DNA of 64,000 nt from Halosimplex litoreum (GCF_016065055.1 NZ_CP065856.1:925836-989835), one strand, 5' to 3'; positions 9,296 to 17,521 are shown, counted from the first letter of the stretch. The notes: generated by a model from the letters alone, not told the origin. Numbers and translations: made by a program.

Positions 9296-10189
9296 ATGCC
9301 CGACGACGAGTCGCCGCCGGCAGACGCCGCGGCCGAGGACGCCTTCGCACTCATCGGCAACGAGACGCGCGCGGCGATCCTCCGCGCGCTCGGCCAACGA
9401 CCCCACGAGGGCGTTTCCTTCTCCGAGCTACGCGAGGCCGTCGATCCCGGCATGGACAGCGGCCAGTTCAACTACCACCTCTCGCAGCTGACCGGCGAGT
9501 TCGTCGACCGCGGCGAGGACGGCTACACGATGCGCGCCGAGGGACTCACCCTCTACCGGCTCATCCGCGCGGGCAGCGTCAACCGCCGCGTCTCGCTCGA
9601 ACCCTTCGAGACCGGCCTCGACTGCTACTTCTGCGGGACACCCGTCGAAGGACGCTACGACGAGGGCAACTTCGAGCTTCGCTGTCCGGGCTGTGACCAC
9701 GTGTACGCTCACACGCAGTTGCCGCCGAGCGCCGTCGAAACCGGCGACAGGGGCGACCTCCTCGAACGCGTCGACCAGTACAACCGCCACGACATGCTCG
9801 CCTACGCCCGCGGCGTCTGCCCGATCTGCGCCAGCGCCCTCGAGTTCGAGTTCGTCGCCGGCGACGAGGTCTGGACCGAGGGGAGCGGTCGCCTCGACGT
9901 GTTTCTCGGCTGCCACTGCGACCACTGCGGAAGCTCCCAGTACATGTCGGTCGGCCTCGCGCACCTCTATCACCCCGCGGTCGTCTCCTTCTTCCACGAC
10001 CACGGCGTCGACGTGACCACTCGCCCCCACTGGGAGCTGGAGTGGGCCATGACCGACGAGTATCTCACCGTCCGCTCGACCGACCCCTGGGAGGTCGCCC
10101 TCTCGATCCCCTGCGAGGGCGAGACCCTCGAACTCGTCGTCGACGAGGCCCTGTCGGTCGACGCGACGCGAACCGCTGGCTCGGAGTGA
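9296..10189 (+). CDS. ArsR-like winged-helix regulator with C-terminal zinc-ribbon pairs
   Basis: The protein has 297 residues from the preferred ATG 9296. Residues about 15-95 form a winged helix of the ArsR type (FALIGNETRAAILRALG ... VSFSELREAV ... GQFNYHLSQLTG ... DGYTMRAEGLTLYRLI). The remaining two thirds has four CxxC-type clusters: CYFCGTP, RCPGC, CPICAS and CHCDHCG. These look like two zinc ribbons in a ligand- or metal-sensing domain found with such helices in haloarchaea. It probably controls transcription of nearby or distant genes. The acyl-CoA dehydrogenase gene starts 51 nt downstream on the same strand, so co-transcription is possible. A redox or metal signal is an inference from the cysteines. 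Confidence 0.8.
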   Translation: MPDDESPPADAAAEDAFALIGNETRAAILRALGQRPHEGVSFSELREAVDPGMDSGQFNYHLSQLTGEFVDRGEDGYTMRAEGLTLYRLIRAGSVNRRVSLEPFETGLDCYFCGTPVEGRYDEGNFELRCPGCDHVYAHTQLPPSAVETGDRGDLLERVDQYNRHDMLAYARGVCPICASALEFEFVAGDEVWTEGSGRLDVFLGCHCDHCGSSQYMSVGLAHLYHPAVVSFFHDHGVDVTTRPHWELEWAMTDEYLTVRSTDPWEVALSIPCEGETLELVVDEALSVDATRTAGSE

Positions 10190-10240
10190 TGGATCAGCCG
10201 CTGGCGAACAATCAAGGGGCGAGCCGCGGTACGAACTCAC

Positions 10241-11407
10241 ATGGACTTCGCCCTCACACAGGAACAGCGCCAGATCCGCGACATGGTCGCGGACTTCGTG
10301 GACGAGGAAGTCGTGCCGCGGGCGGCCGAGATCGACGAGACTGACGAGTTCCCGGCCGACCTGATCGAGGAGATGGCCGAACTGGGCCTGCTGGGCATGC
10401 CGATCCCCGAGGAGTACGGCGGCGCCGGCCTCGACTATCACGCCTATCCCGAGGCGCTCGTCGAGATCTCCCGTGGTTCGGGCGGCCTCGGCACGGTCGT
10501 CGCCGCACACGTCTCGCTGGCCTGTAACATGGTCTACGAGTTCGGGAACGAGGCCCAGCGCGAGCAGTACCTCGTCCCGATGGCCGAGGGCGAGGAGATC
10601 GGCGCGTTCGCGCTCTCGGAGCCCGGCGCGGGCAGCGACGTGCCCGCGATGGGGACCACCGCGGAACCGGTCGGCGGCGACGCCGGTGGCGGCGGCGAAC
10701 CCGATCGCTACGTCCTCGACGGCGAGAAACTGTGGATCTCCAACGGATCCGTCGCCGACACCGTGGTCGTCTTCGCCAAGACCGACCCGGCGGCCGACGG
10801 CGGCGGTATCTCGTCGTTTATCATCCGCCCCGAGACGGACGACGGGTTCTACGTCGAGGGCACCGAGGACAAACTCGGCGACAAGGGCTGTCCGACTGCC
10901 GAGTTGCGCTTCGACGAGATGGAGATCCCCGCCGAGCGGCGGCTCGGCGAGGAGGGCGCCGGCTTCGTCCAGGCGCTCAAGACGCTCAACGGTGGACGAA
11001 TCACTATCGCCGCCCGCTCGATCGGCGCGCAGGCCGCGCTGGACGACGCGCTCGAATACGCCGCCGAGCGCGAGCAGTTCGACCAGCCCATCTCGGAGTT
11101 CCAGGCCATCCAGCACAAACTCGCGGACATGGACACGAAGATACAGGCGGCTCGCTATCTCATGCACGCTGCGGCCGACAAGAAGATGCGGGGCGACCGT
11201 TACGTCAAGGAGGCCGCCCAGGCGAAGCTGTACGCCTCGGAGATGGCTCGGGAAGTGTGCAACGAGGCGATCCAGATCCACGGCGGCTACGGCTACACGA
11301 AGGACTTCGCCGTCGAGCGCTACTACCGCGACGCGAAGCTGAACGAAATTTACGAGGGCACCAGCGAGGTGCTCCGGAACACGATCGCCGACCAGCTGTT
11401 GGACTGA
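10241..11407 (+). CDS. Acyl-CoA dehydrogenase
   Basis: This FAD flavoenzyme introduces the first double bond in beta-oxidation and passes electrons to ETF. Its 388 residues match the family. Seen in order are the all-alpha N-terminal domain (MDFALTQEQRQIRDMVADFV), the beta-domain signature GAFALSEPGAGSDVPAM with KLWISNGS, and the C-terminal helical domain with QIHGGYGYTKDFAVERYYRD. The likely catalytic base is Glu372 in EIYEGTSEV. An approximately 15-residue Gly/Asp insertion (GGDAGGGGEPDR) is typical of haloarchaeal loop extension. Chain-length preference cannot be told. Confidence 0.94.
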   Translation: MDFALTQEQRQIRDMVADFVDEEVVPRAAEIDETDEFPADLIEEMAELGLLGMPIPEEYGGAGLDYHAYPEALVEISRGSGGLGTVVAAHVSLACNMVYEFGNEAQREQYLVPMAEGEEIGAFALSEPGAGSDVPAMGTTAEPVGGDAGGGGEPDRYVLDGEKLWISNGSVADTVVVFAKTDPAADGGGISSFIIRPETDDGFYVEGTEDKLGDKGCPTAELRFDEMEIPAERRLGEEGAGFVQALKTLNGGRITIAARSIGAQAALDDALEYAAEREQFDQPISEFQAIQHKLADMDTKIQAARYLMHAAADKKMRGDRYVKEAAQAKLYASEMAREVCNEAIQIHGGYGYTKDFAVERYYRDAKLNEIYEGTSEVLRNTIADQLLD

Positions 11408-11477
11408 GTTCGGTTCTCGCGACCCGCACGCCCTTCGGCCCCGAAGCGTTTTCACCGACAGGGGGCCACGTTCGGAT

Positions 11478-11750
11478 ATGGCACGCGCCGACACCGGGGC
11501 GGGCGAGGAACCCAGAGAGGTCCGGCTCGTCGAGAACCCAGACGGGCAGTGGACCGCTCGCGACCTGCAGGTCGAGGTGTCCGCGCAGGGCGCGACGCGG
11601 TCGGCCGCACTGGAGAGTCTGGACGCCGTCGTCGAAGCCGTGGCCGGTAACGGCGGCCACGAGCCCACCGACGACGGACTGCGTGACCTCGGTGTCGACC
11701 CCCATACTGCCCAGACACAGGACGACGACCTTCCCGACGTGCTGCAGTGA
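11478..11750 (+). CDS. Orphan HicB-like antitoxin-fold protein
   Basis: The small acidic protein (90 residues) has the HicB-like partial RNase-H fold pattern: a first strand (REVRLVENPDGQWTARDLQ), a second strand, and a helix beginning GATRSAALESLDAVVEAV. It ends with a short disordered tail. HicB proteins normally neutralise the HicA mRNA interferase encoded next door, but no HicA-like ORF is present on either side. It is therefore either an orphan that has lost its toxin or a member of the haloarchaeal HicB-like group with another role. The gene starts 70 nt after the acyl-CoA dehydrogenase. Confidence 0.6.
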   Translation: MARADTGAGEEPREVRLVENPDGQWTARDLQVEVSAQGATRSAALESLDAVVEAVAGNGGHEPTDDGLRDLGVDPHTAQTQDDDLPDVLQ

Positions 11751-11925
11751 GGGCGGCTCCCACTCACCGCCGGCGGCGGTCAGTTCGATCTCGGGCCGTA
11801 ACTAATCCGTCCGCGCCTCGTAGGTGCGACCGGATACCCATGCGCTTGGAGGGGAGAGTCGGCCGACGGGGGAATCGGAAGGAGACCGGACCAGCGCAGA
11901 GCGACCGCGGGGGTAGCCGGCCGCG

Positions 11926-12408
11926 ATGGTGAACCCCGCACGCGCCGACGCGCTCGTCGACCTGGCGTACGGCGGGCTGATCGCCGTCTCGATCGTGTTG
12001 ATCGCGACGGTGAACACGAACGTCGGTGTCGCCTTCGGCGTCGGCGTCTTCGCCGCGTACGTCGTCCACGTCGTCTGGAAGATGGCCCGGTTCGACCCCG
12101 ACTGGATGACCCGTACCGTCAGAGAGACCGTCGAGGAGACGATGGAGGAGACCGTCGAAGACACCGTGGAGGAGACCGTCGAAGCGACGATGGAGGAGTC
12201 GGTCGAAGAGTCTGTCGAGCAGACGGTCGAGGACACCGTCGAGGAATCGGTGGGAGAATCGATGGCGGAGACCGTCGAGCGGGCGGTCGGCGAGCAGCTC
12301 GACGAGGTCCAGGCACAGGTCGAGTCGCTCGACGAACGCGTCGATAGGGAGGGGCAACCGGAGGAGGTCGGCGACGCGAACGAGGAGCCCGAGGACAGCC
12401 GCGCCTGA
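11926..12408 (+). CDS. Membrane protein with a long four-residue-period acidic helix
   Basis: I do not recognise a named family. Of 160 residues, about 10-45 hold two hydrophobic helices (YGGLIAVSIVLIATVNTN and VAFGVGVFAAYVVHVVW). From about residue 63 to 125 the chain is built of a tetrapeptide-like repeat, [ED]-[TS]-[VM]-E, repeated about fifteen times, then a short coiled-coil-like segment (EVQAQVESLDERV) and an acidic disordered tail. The DNA repeat is imperfect, so selection rather than recent slippage probably maintains the pattern. The likely topology is a membrane hairpin carrying a rigid cytoplasmic acidic rod. It might tether or space something at the membrane, but that is speculation. 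Confidence 0.6.
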   Translation: MVNPARADALVDLAYGGLIAVSIVLIATVNTNVGVAFGVGVFAAYVVHVVWKMARFDPDWMTRTVRETVEETMEETVEDTVEETVEATMEESVEESVEQTVEDTVEESVGESMAETVERAVGEQLDEVQAQVESLDERVDREGQPEEVGDANEEPEDSRA

Positions 12409-12440
12409 CCCGGGCGGCCGTATCGGCTCGCCGCCGGCCG

Positions 12441-12866
12441 CTATCGGACGACGACCACGGGAACCGGCGACCGGCGGAACACCTTCTCGGCGACGTTGCC
12501 GACGAACAGCCGTTCGGCGACGGTCCCACCGTGGCTGCCGATGACGACCGTGTCGTACTCCCCGGCGCGGTTGATGATCGCCCGCACCGGATGGCCCAGG
12601 GCGACCTCGGTTTCGAGCGCGACGGCGCCCTCGGATTCGTCGGCGATCGCCTCGGCACGCTCGAAGACCGGCTCGGAGTGTTCGCGCGCTGCGGCGTCCA
12701 CGTCGTCGGCGAGCGCGATCCCGGTCGCTTCCCCCCACAGCGGCGACGGTTCGCCGACGACGTGCAAGACCGTGAACGCGGCGTCGGGATACACCTCGAC
12801 GGCGTATTCGAGCGCTCGTTCGCTCATCTCCGACCCGTCCATCGGCACGAGGACGCGAGAGATCAT
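12441..12866 (-). CDS. Universal stress protein, UspA family
   Basis: A 141-residue single Usp domain, the usual size. It opens with MISRVLVPMDGSEMSERALEYAV, the first strand and phosphate-proximal Asp of the family. The C-terminal ATP-loop appears as VVIGSHGGTVAERLFVGN, close to the G-2x-G-9x-G-(S/T) consensus but with Asn at the last place, so ATP binding is possible rather than certain. The chain ends with the usual hydrophobic strand SPVPVVVVR. An AT-rich box near 12889-12897 is suitably placed for a leaderless promoter. The role is general stress resilience, with no known partner. Confidence 0.9.
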   Translation of the reverse strand: MISRVLVPMDGSEMSERALEYAVEVYPDAAFTVLHVVGEPSPLWGEATGIALADDVDAAAREHSEPVFERAEAIADESEGAVALETEVALGHPVRAIINRAGEYDTVVIGSHGGTVAERLFVGNVAEKVFRRSPVPVVVVR

Positions 12867-12948
12867 GGTCTCCCTACGAGCAGGACGCGTAAAAACCGGA
12901 GGTGTCGTTCGGGCGATCGGTCGTGTCCACGACCCAGCGGTGGGTCGC

Positions 12949-14112
12949 TCAGGCGACCGGGACCAGCGTGAAGAAGACGTAGGCCAGCAGGGTCGACATC
13001 GTCGGCCCGATTATCCACATCGAGACGTACTTGACGATGGCGCGGGGGTTGAACAGGTCGCCCGCGTCGAGCACCGCCTCGGGTTCGGCCTCGCCGATCG
13101 GTGCCGTCGGGGCCTCGGGTTCGGCCGTCAGCGCACCGGGTTCGATCTCGCGGTCGAGGTCGCCCGCAAGCGCGTCCCGTGCGGCGATGGGGCGAGTCGC
13201 CCGTCCCCAGCCGAGGCCGACGATGGTCATCACCGACGCCATGACGAGGCTGATCGGGATGCCGATGTAGGAGAGGGCGGTCGTGACCGTCGAGGCGGTG
13301 ATCATGACGACGAGCGCAGCCAGCAACGGGATGTCCGAGAGTTCGGAGCCGACCGACTCCATCGTCCGGCGTGCGATCGTGAACCCGCCGAGGCCGATCG
13401 CGACGGTCGCGATCGCGATCGCCAGGTCGGGTTCGAGCGCGCGGCTGCTGACCAGCGGCGCGACGGCGTTGGGGACGTTGCTCGCGCCCGCCGAGAAGGC
13501 CATGTAACAGCCGATGACGAGCACGACCAGCGTCCCGACGAGTTCGCCGCGACTCGTGTTCGGACCGAGTCCGGGCCGGGGGACCGCGCCGCTGCGGTCG
13601 AGCGCGAGCGTCGGTCCCTCGGAGACCTCGATCCGGACGCGGCGGTTGAGTTCGGGGTAGACGTACCGGCCGACGGTCGCCCCGATCCAGAACCCGACGA
13701 CCGGCGTCACGATCCACCACGAGACGATCCACCCGATCGTCTCGAAATTGGCCGTGTCGGTCGCGAGGCCCAGGCCCGCGATGGCGCCGACCGTCGTCAT
13801 CGACGTCGGGACGGGCACGCCGAACACGTTGGCGACGAGGATACCGAACCCGATGAAAAAGAGGACCGCCACCCCCGCGCCGAGCGAGATCTCCGTCGTG
13901 ACGATCCCGCCGCTGAGCGTGTCCATGACGTTCCGACCGACCGTCCACCCGCCTAAAAACACGAACAGCGTCATCAGCCCGGCGGCCGTGACCTTCCGGA
14001 GGATCCGGGCGCCGACCGCCGGCCCCCACGCGATTCCCGTCGACGATCCCCCGATATTGAATCCGACGAACACCGACGCGATCACCCCCACGAGCAGCAC
14101 GGTCCGGACCAT
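12949..14112 (-). CDS. Inorganic phosphate transporter, PiT family
   Basis: This is a polytopic (about ten helices) ion-coupled phosphate permease of 387 residues. The duplicated PiT signatures are visible: FVGFNIGGSSTGIAWGPAVGAR near the N-terminus and YMAFSAGASNVPNAVAPLVS in the second half. A VPVPTSMTTVGAIAGLG loop and its counterpart GIPISLVMASVMTIVGLGW are the other pair of pore repeats. A hydrophilic central-to-C-terminal loop (about residues 300-345) is rich in Glu, Pro and Ala. No PhoU-like regulator sits beside it. Sodium rather than proton coupling would be expected in a halophile but is not readable. Confidence 0.9.
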   Translation of the reverse strand: MVRTVLLVGVIASVFVGFNIGGSSTGIAWGPAVGARILRKVTAAGLMTLFVFLGGWTVGRNVMDTLSGGIVTTEISLGAGVAVLFFIGFGILVANVFGVPVPTSMTTVGAIAGLGLATDTANFETIGWIVSWWIVTPVVGFWIGATVGRYVYPELNRRVRIEVSEGPTLALDRSGAVPRPGLGPNTSRGELVGTLVVLVIGCYMAFSAGASNVPNAVAPLVSSRALEPDLAIAIATVAIGLGGFTIARRTMESVGSELSDIPLLAALVVMITASTVTTALSYIGIPISLVMASVMTIVGLGWGRATRPIAARDALAGDLDREIEPGALTAEPEAPTAPIGEAEPEAVLDAGDLFNPRAIVKYVSMWIIGPTMSTLLAYVFFTLVPVA

Positions 14113-14243
14113 CGTCTGGGAGAAAAGCGCGCGACGACAACGTAATTATGCGCTCGCTACGGCCGGTAGGCCCCGCGTCTCGACGTCGGGGCACGACCGT
14201 GTGGCGCGACGGCGATCCGGGAGCGACGACGAGATGGGAGGGC

Positions 14244-14534
14244 TCACTCCTCGGCCGTGGGGATCGGACCGGTGCCGACGACCGCGCGGACAGCCTCGGT
14301 GAACTCCTGGCGCGTCTCGAAGTAGGGCGTGTCGACCTCGTCCATCACGTCGGCCAGGTTTCGAGGACCGTCGGGGGTGCGGATCGTGCTGTCGCCCTCG
14401 CGCTCGACGATGTCGCTGTGGGCGGCGCCCCAGTTCAGGCGCGAGGTGACGCGCGCGAGGGGCGCACCCTCGACCGGTTCGCCCTCGCCGAGCTCGACCG
14501 CGGGTTCCTCCGCTTCGGAGTCGTCGTCAGCCAT
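14244..14534 (-). CDS. DUF5789-like small haloarchaeal protein
   Basis: A 96-residue acidic protein with an N-terminal disordered stretch and a compact C-terminal part containing STIRTPDGPRNLADVMDEV, YFETRQEFTEAVRAVVG and the ending GTGPIPTAEE. I recall this pattern (a TIRTP..GP motif, a tRQEF helix and a terminal GxGPxPT) as the haloarchaeal DUF5789 family, whose function is unknown. It lies 69 nt downstream of the cetZ stop on the same strand and may share its transcript. Confidence 0.7.
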   Translation of the reverse strand: MADDDSEAEEPAVELGEGEPVEGAPLARVTSRLNWGAAHSDIVEREGDSTIRTPDGPRNLADVMDEVDTPYFETRQEFTEAVRAVVGTGPIPTAEE

Positions 14535-14603
14535 ACCCGTGGATTCCCAGGCCCCGCGATTAGAGCTTTCGCTTCCAGACGGCGGGAGACGTAGACGAGG
14601 GAG

Positions 14604-15689
14604 TCAGAACAGGTCGTCGAGTTCCTCGTTGAGGAACGCTTCCTTGGCCTCGCCGCGCCCGTCGTTTTTCGACTCGTGAGCCTCCTTGGCCCGTTGCATG
14701 AACTCGTCGATACGGTTGGAGCGTTCGACGCCACCCAGCAGGACCAGCGCGGCGATGCGCTCGGAGTCGAGCGGGAAGTCCCCGCCGCGGACCTGCATGC
14801 TGCCGGTCTCCTCCTCGATCCACGAGCGGGCGCGCTCGACGCCCTTCCGGGAGATGCGCTCGGGCTGGCCGGCGACGACGAGCAGCCCCGTCTCCGCCTC
14901 GACGACGTTCGGGACGCTCGTCCCCGTCAGGAGGGCGTTGCGCGTGGTCGAGGTGATCGCGTTGACGTTCTCGCCGGCGTCCTCGCTGGCGGCGGCGCTG
15001 GCGTAGCCCAACACGGCCATGCCGCCGGGGCGGAGGGTGTTGATGATCTCCGAGGAGTCGACGACGCTCTCGGCGACCTCGTCGACGGCGTCGATCTCGC
15101 CGGAGGCAAAGAGGAGGCCGAGTCGCTGTGCGATGTTGTCGTTGATCTCGGCGAAGCCCTCTTCCATGGACTCGCCGGCGGTGCGCCAGGCGTCGTTGTC
15201 GATCAGCAACAGGGAGTCGGCCTCGCGCGCGACGGTCTTGAGCGACCGGCCGGCGTTGGCCTGGTAGATGGCGCCCTCGTCGCGGCCGGGGAGGATGCCG
15301 GTGACGTAGACGGGGATATCGTGGATGCGCTTGAGTTCGCGGGCGAGGGCGGGCGCGCCGCCGGAGCCGGTGCCGCCGCCGAGACCGGCGACGATGACGA
15401 CGGCCTCGGCGTCGGTGGAGAGCTTCGCGTCGAGGCCGTCCATCACTTCCGTCGCCTCGTCTTGCATGATCTCCGCGCCGAGTTCGTTGTCGCCGCCGAC
15501 CCCGTGGCCCTTCACGCGGTCGCGCCCGACGAGCATCGTATCGATATCGAGATTCTGCAGGTCCGCCTCGGCGGTGTTGACCGCCATCGCCCCCTGAACG
15601 GCGCCAAAGCCCATATCGTAATCGTACTCGGCCAGTCGCTGGGTCACCTTGCCCCCGGCCTGGCCGACACCAATCAGGACGACTTTCAT
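14604..15689 (-). CDS. cetZ: CetZ-type tubulin/FtsZ superfamily cytoskeletal GTPase
   Basis: The 361-residue protein opens with the nucleotide-binding MKVVLIGVGQAGGK and carries the tubulin/FtsZ signature GLGGGTGSGGAP at about residues 98-109. Its T7-like region contains DNDAWRTAGESMEEGFAEIND, and its C-terminal domain includes ETGLLVVAGQPERISRKGVE. CetZ proteins polymerise with GTP and control cell shape and motility in haloarchaea. The lack of the FtsZ C-terminal peptide and the overall motifs place it in CetZ rather than FtsZ1/2; the CetZ subgroup is not assigned. I chose ATG 15689 because it starts directly on the first beta strand and has a TATA-like box about 25 nt upstream. It is divergent from the pilus-like locus at 15770. 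Confidence 0.88.
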   Translation of the reverse strand: MKVVLIGVGQAGGKVTQRLAEYDYDMGFGAVQGAMAVNTAEADLQNLDIDTMLVGRDRVKGHGVGGDNELGAEIMQDEATEVMDGLDAKLSTDAEAVVIVAGLGGGTGSGGAPALARELKRIHDIPVYVTGILPGRDEGAIYQANAGRSLKTVAREADSLLLIDNDAWRTAGESMEEGFAEINDNIAQRLGLLFASGEIDAVDEVAESVVDSSEIINTLRPGGMAVLGYASAAASEDAGENVNAITSTTRNALLTGTSVPNVVEAETGLLVVAGQPERISRKGVERARSWIEEETGSMQVRGGDFPLDSERIAALVLLGGVERSNRIDEFMQRAKEAHESKNDGRGEAKEAFLNEELDDLF

Positions 15690-15691
15690 AT

Positions 15692-15717
15692 CACTACCCT
15701 CGGAGTAGTGGTTATTC
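15692..15717 (-). promoter_or_regulatory. cetZ promoter with a candidate operator (inverted repeat)
   Basis: On the minus strand a TATA-like GAATAAC (15711-15717) precedes the cetZ ATG by about 25 nt. Between box and start codon lies the inverted repeat CACTAC, 7 nt, GTAGTG (arms 15705-15710 and 15692-15697). An inverted repeat between TATA box and transcription start is a typical repressor position in archaea. No binding protein is identified. Confidence 0.4.
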
Positions 15718-15769
15718 AACGTTGGGTCCGACCGAGGGTTCAAGTGCGGTGACGGGACCACCGCGGCCC

Positions 15770-16465
15770 ATGTCCGAGCGAGACCTCGACGCGCGACTCG
15801 ACGCCGTCGAACGCGCGCTGACCGACGGCGACGCCGACCTGCGAGAGCTGCGCGAGGCCGGCGCCGTCACCGACGACCTCCAGACGCTCGAGGAGCGCCT
15901 CGACACCGTCGAGTCCCGACTGGACGAACTCGAAGCCGGGCTGGAAGCCGTCCGCGGCTACGCGGGCAACGTCCGCGCCGTCAACCGCGAGGTCGAACGC
16001 CGCGCCAGCGCCGCCCTCGCGAAGGCCGAGACCGTCGAAGCCGCCGTCGACCGCGGCGGGTCACACCGGGATCGACCCGACGAGCGCGCTCACGACCAGG
16101 CACCCGACCGCACCCACCGCGTCGATCGCCCCGACGGCGCGCACGCGAAGCGAACGGACCGAGCGTCGACGGGATCGACCGGGAGGAGGCTCGATCCATC
16201 GTCGACGGGTCGGAACGAAGCGACGAGCGCGGATCGCGATCCGACCGGGGCGGACGCACCCGACCACCGCGGCGGTAACCGGCACACCGGTCGCGGCAGG
16301 CCCGACGACCCCGGTGGCGGTACCGACCGTCGGAACCACGACCGCGCGAACCGCGACGACGACCGGTCTCGGCGAGACGGGTCGCCGGACTCGTCCCAGG
16401 AGTCGGACTCGGACTCGGACAGCGGGACCGAACAGTTCATCGAGCGCGTCCGCGACGCGCTGTAG
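15770..16465 (+). CDS. Coiled-coil protein opening the pilus-like locus
   Basis: 231 residues. Residues 1-90 form a regular heptad coiled coil (LDARLDAVERAL, LQTLEERLDTVESRLDELEAGL) and then NREVERRASAALAKAETVEAAV. About 125 residues of highly charged, Arg/Asp/Ser/Gly-rich low complexity follow, and the protein ends with a short helix (EQFIERVRDAL). I recall this as the haloarchaeal DUF7310-type family found ahead of secretion-ATPase genes; that is from memory and unchecked. The next gene follows after 3 nt. The likely role is a cytoplasmic scaffold for the machinery encoded downstream. The start was chosen at the ATG beginning the coiled coil. Confidence 0.65.
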   Translation: MSERDLDARLDAVERALTDGDADLRELREAGAVTDDLQTLEERLDTVESRLDELEAGLEAVRGYAGNVRAVNREVERRASAALAKAETVEAAVDRGGSHRDRPDERAHDQAPDRTHRVDRPDGAHAKRTDRASTGSTGRRLDPSSTGRNEATSADRDPTGADAPDHRGGNRHTGRGRPDDPGGGTDRRNHDRANRDDDRSRRDGSPDSSQESDSDSDSGTEQFIERVRDAL

Positions 16466-16468
16466 GCC

Positions 16469-16957
16469 GTGGTGAGAGTCGCGTTCACCGTCGTCCTGCT
16501 CGTGGCGGTCGCCGGGGTCGCCGTGCCGGCGGTCGAGTACGCGGGCGTCCAGCGGAGCGACACCGCCGTCCGCGACGCGGTCGACCGCATCGTTTCGGAG
16601 GCGCGATCGCTCGCGACCGGAAACAGCGTTCTCCCGCCGGACGCCGGTCCCGCACGGCGGTCGGTCACCGTCGAGTTCCCCACCGACGGGTTGGTTAGCG
16701 CCGGAGTCGAGCGGTTCCGCGTCGGTCGGTTGGATCGGCCCGGGAGTTCGGTGACGCCGTCGCGTTCGAGCGAGCGCGCCGACCCGGCCGCCACCGGGTT
16801 TACCTGGCGTGTCGGCGGCGGGACCGAACACACCGTGGTCGTCGACGGCGTCCGGATCCGGACGGCACCGACCGAGCGGCTCCGGGTCGGCGGTGAGACG
16901 CGGCTGACCCTGACGCTGGTCGCCGTCGACGGCCGGGCGGTCGTCCGGGTCCGATAG
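16469..16957 (+). CDS. Small exported/anchored protein of the pilus-like locus
   Basis: 162 residues from a GTG start (16469; GTG 16472 is an equally good alternative). It has a single N-terminal hydrophobic segment (VRVAFTVVLLVAVAGVAVPAVEYAGV), resembling a pseudopilin or signal anchor. The small predominantly beta domain has Arg-rich strands and ends at VAVDGRAVVRVR. It is translationally close to the coiled-coil gene (3-nt gap). I recall it as DUF7311-like but cannot verify that. It might be a minor pilin or assembly factor. The dispersed element at 16986-17431 separates it from the ATPase gene. Confidence 0.6.
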   Translation: MVRVAFTVVLLVAVAGVAVPAVEYAGVQRSDTAVRDAVDRIVSEARSLATGNSVLPPDAGPARRSVTVEFPTDGLVSAGVERFRVGRLDRPGSSVTPSRSSERADPAATGFTWRVGGGTEHTVVVDGVRIRTAPTERLRVGGETRLTLTLVAVDGRAVVRVR

Positions 16958-16985
16958 TAGTCAGTGTGTGTTGCGAATGTATCGC

Positions 16986-17431
16986 GAGTTTCTGGTTGTG
17001 CTGGGGCGTAACGAAGTCGAGTGACAGCAACCGCACTCACCGGGGACAGCAACCGATGAAAGCCCTCGGCGCGCTCGCTCACGGGTCGCTTCGCTCGCCG
17101 GAAGACTCGCTCCGCTCGTCTTCCGAGCCTGCGCTCACTTCGTTCGCGCAGACCCCGTTCGCGTTGACGAGGTCTCCCTGCGGTCGACCTCGCTCTCGCG
17201 GTCGCTGAGCGGGATATCCTCGCGGCCTCCGGCCGCTTCGGATAGGACCCGCTCAGACGACTGAAGTAGACGCGAGCGCGCCTCGCCCTTTCAGTCCACC
17301 AGGACCGGAACAAGAGACCGCCCCGCACAGCACCGCAGATAGCCACGAGCCTCCCCAACCGATTCGCTCACTCCGTTCGCTCATCCCTCGCACGATGCTG
17401 TCGCGACACGAGAGTCGCGACAGCGCGCGCC
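16986..17431 (+). repeat. Dispersed structured element, copy A
   Basis: This fills most of the 564-nt gap after the stop at 16957. In order: a leader (TTTCTGGT, then CGAAGTCGAGTGACAGCAAC); a single core copy starting GACAGCAACCGATGAAAGCC at 17046; several ordinary hairpins (17101-17190); a long stem with arms 17207-17219 (GAGCGGG ATATCC) and 17240-17254 (GGATA, CCCGCTC) capped by GCGGCC/GGCCGC; a box ending TTCAGTCCACCAGG (17283-17303); a CCTCCCCAACCG box at 17351; GCTCATCCCTCGCACGATG; and a perfect 11-bp terminal hairpin (17397-17407 with 17414-17424, loop ACGAGA), ending GCGCGCGCC. Copies B and C have the same order. No credible ORF is conserved. The element points the same way as the gene before it. 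Confidence 0.85.
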
Positions 17432-17490
17432 ACCGCAGTTGCTCACTCCCTCACCTGCACTGAACACGCCGTCCGGGTCCGGCGCGAAGG

Positions 17491-17499
17491 TTGAAATAC
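17491..17499 (+). promoter_or_regulatory. TATA-like box of the secretion ATPase gene
   Basis: TTGAAATAC is centred about 26 nt before the ATPase ATG at 17522. It shows that the ATPase has its own leaderless promoter, downstream of element A. Confidence 0.5.
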
Positions 17500-17521
17500 G
17501 AGCGAGCGACCACCGCCGGTC

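Noticed and set aside
9428..11767. Long open frame opposite the regulator and acyl-CoA dehydrogenase genes
   Set aside because: It has no domain resemblance and is antisense to two well-recognised genes.
11700..11925. A HicA toxin gene beside the HicB-like gene
   Set aside because: I searched both strands of the flanks and found only low-complexity Arg-rich frames without the HicA catalytic pattern.
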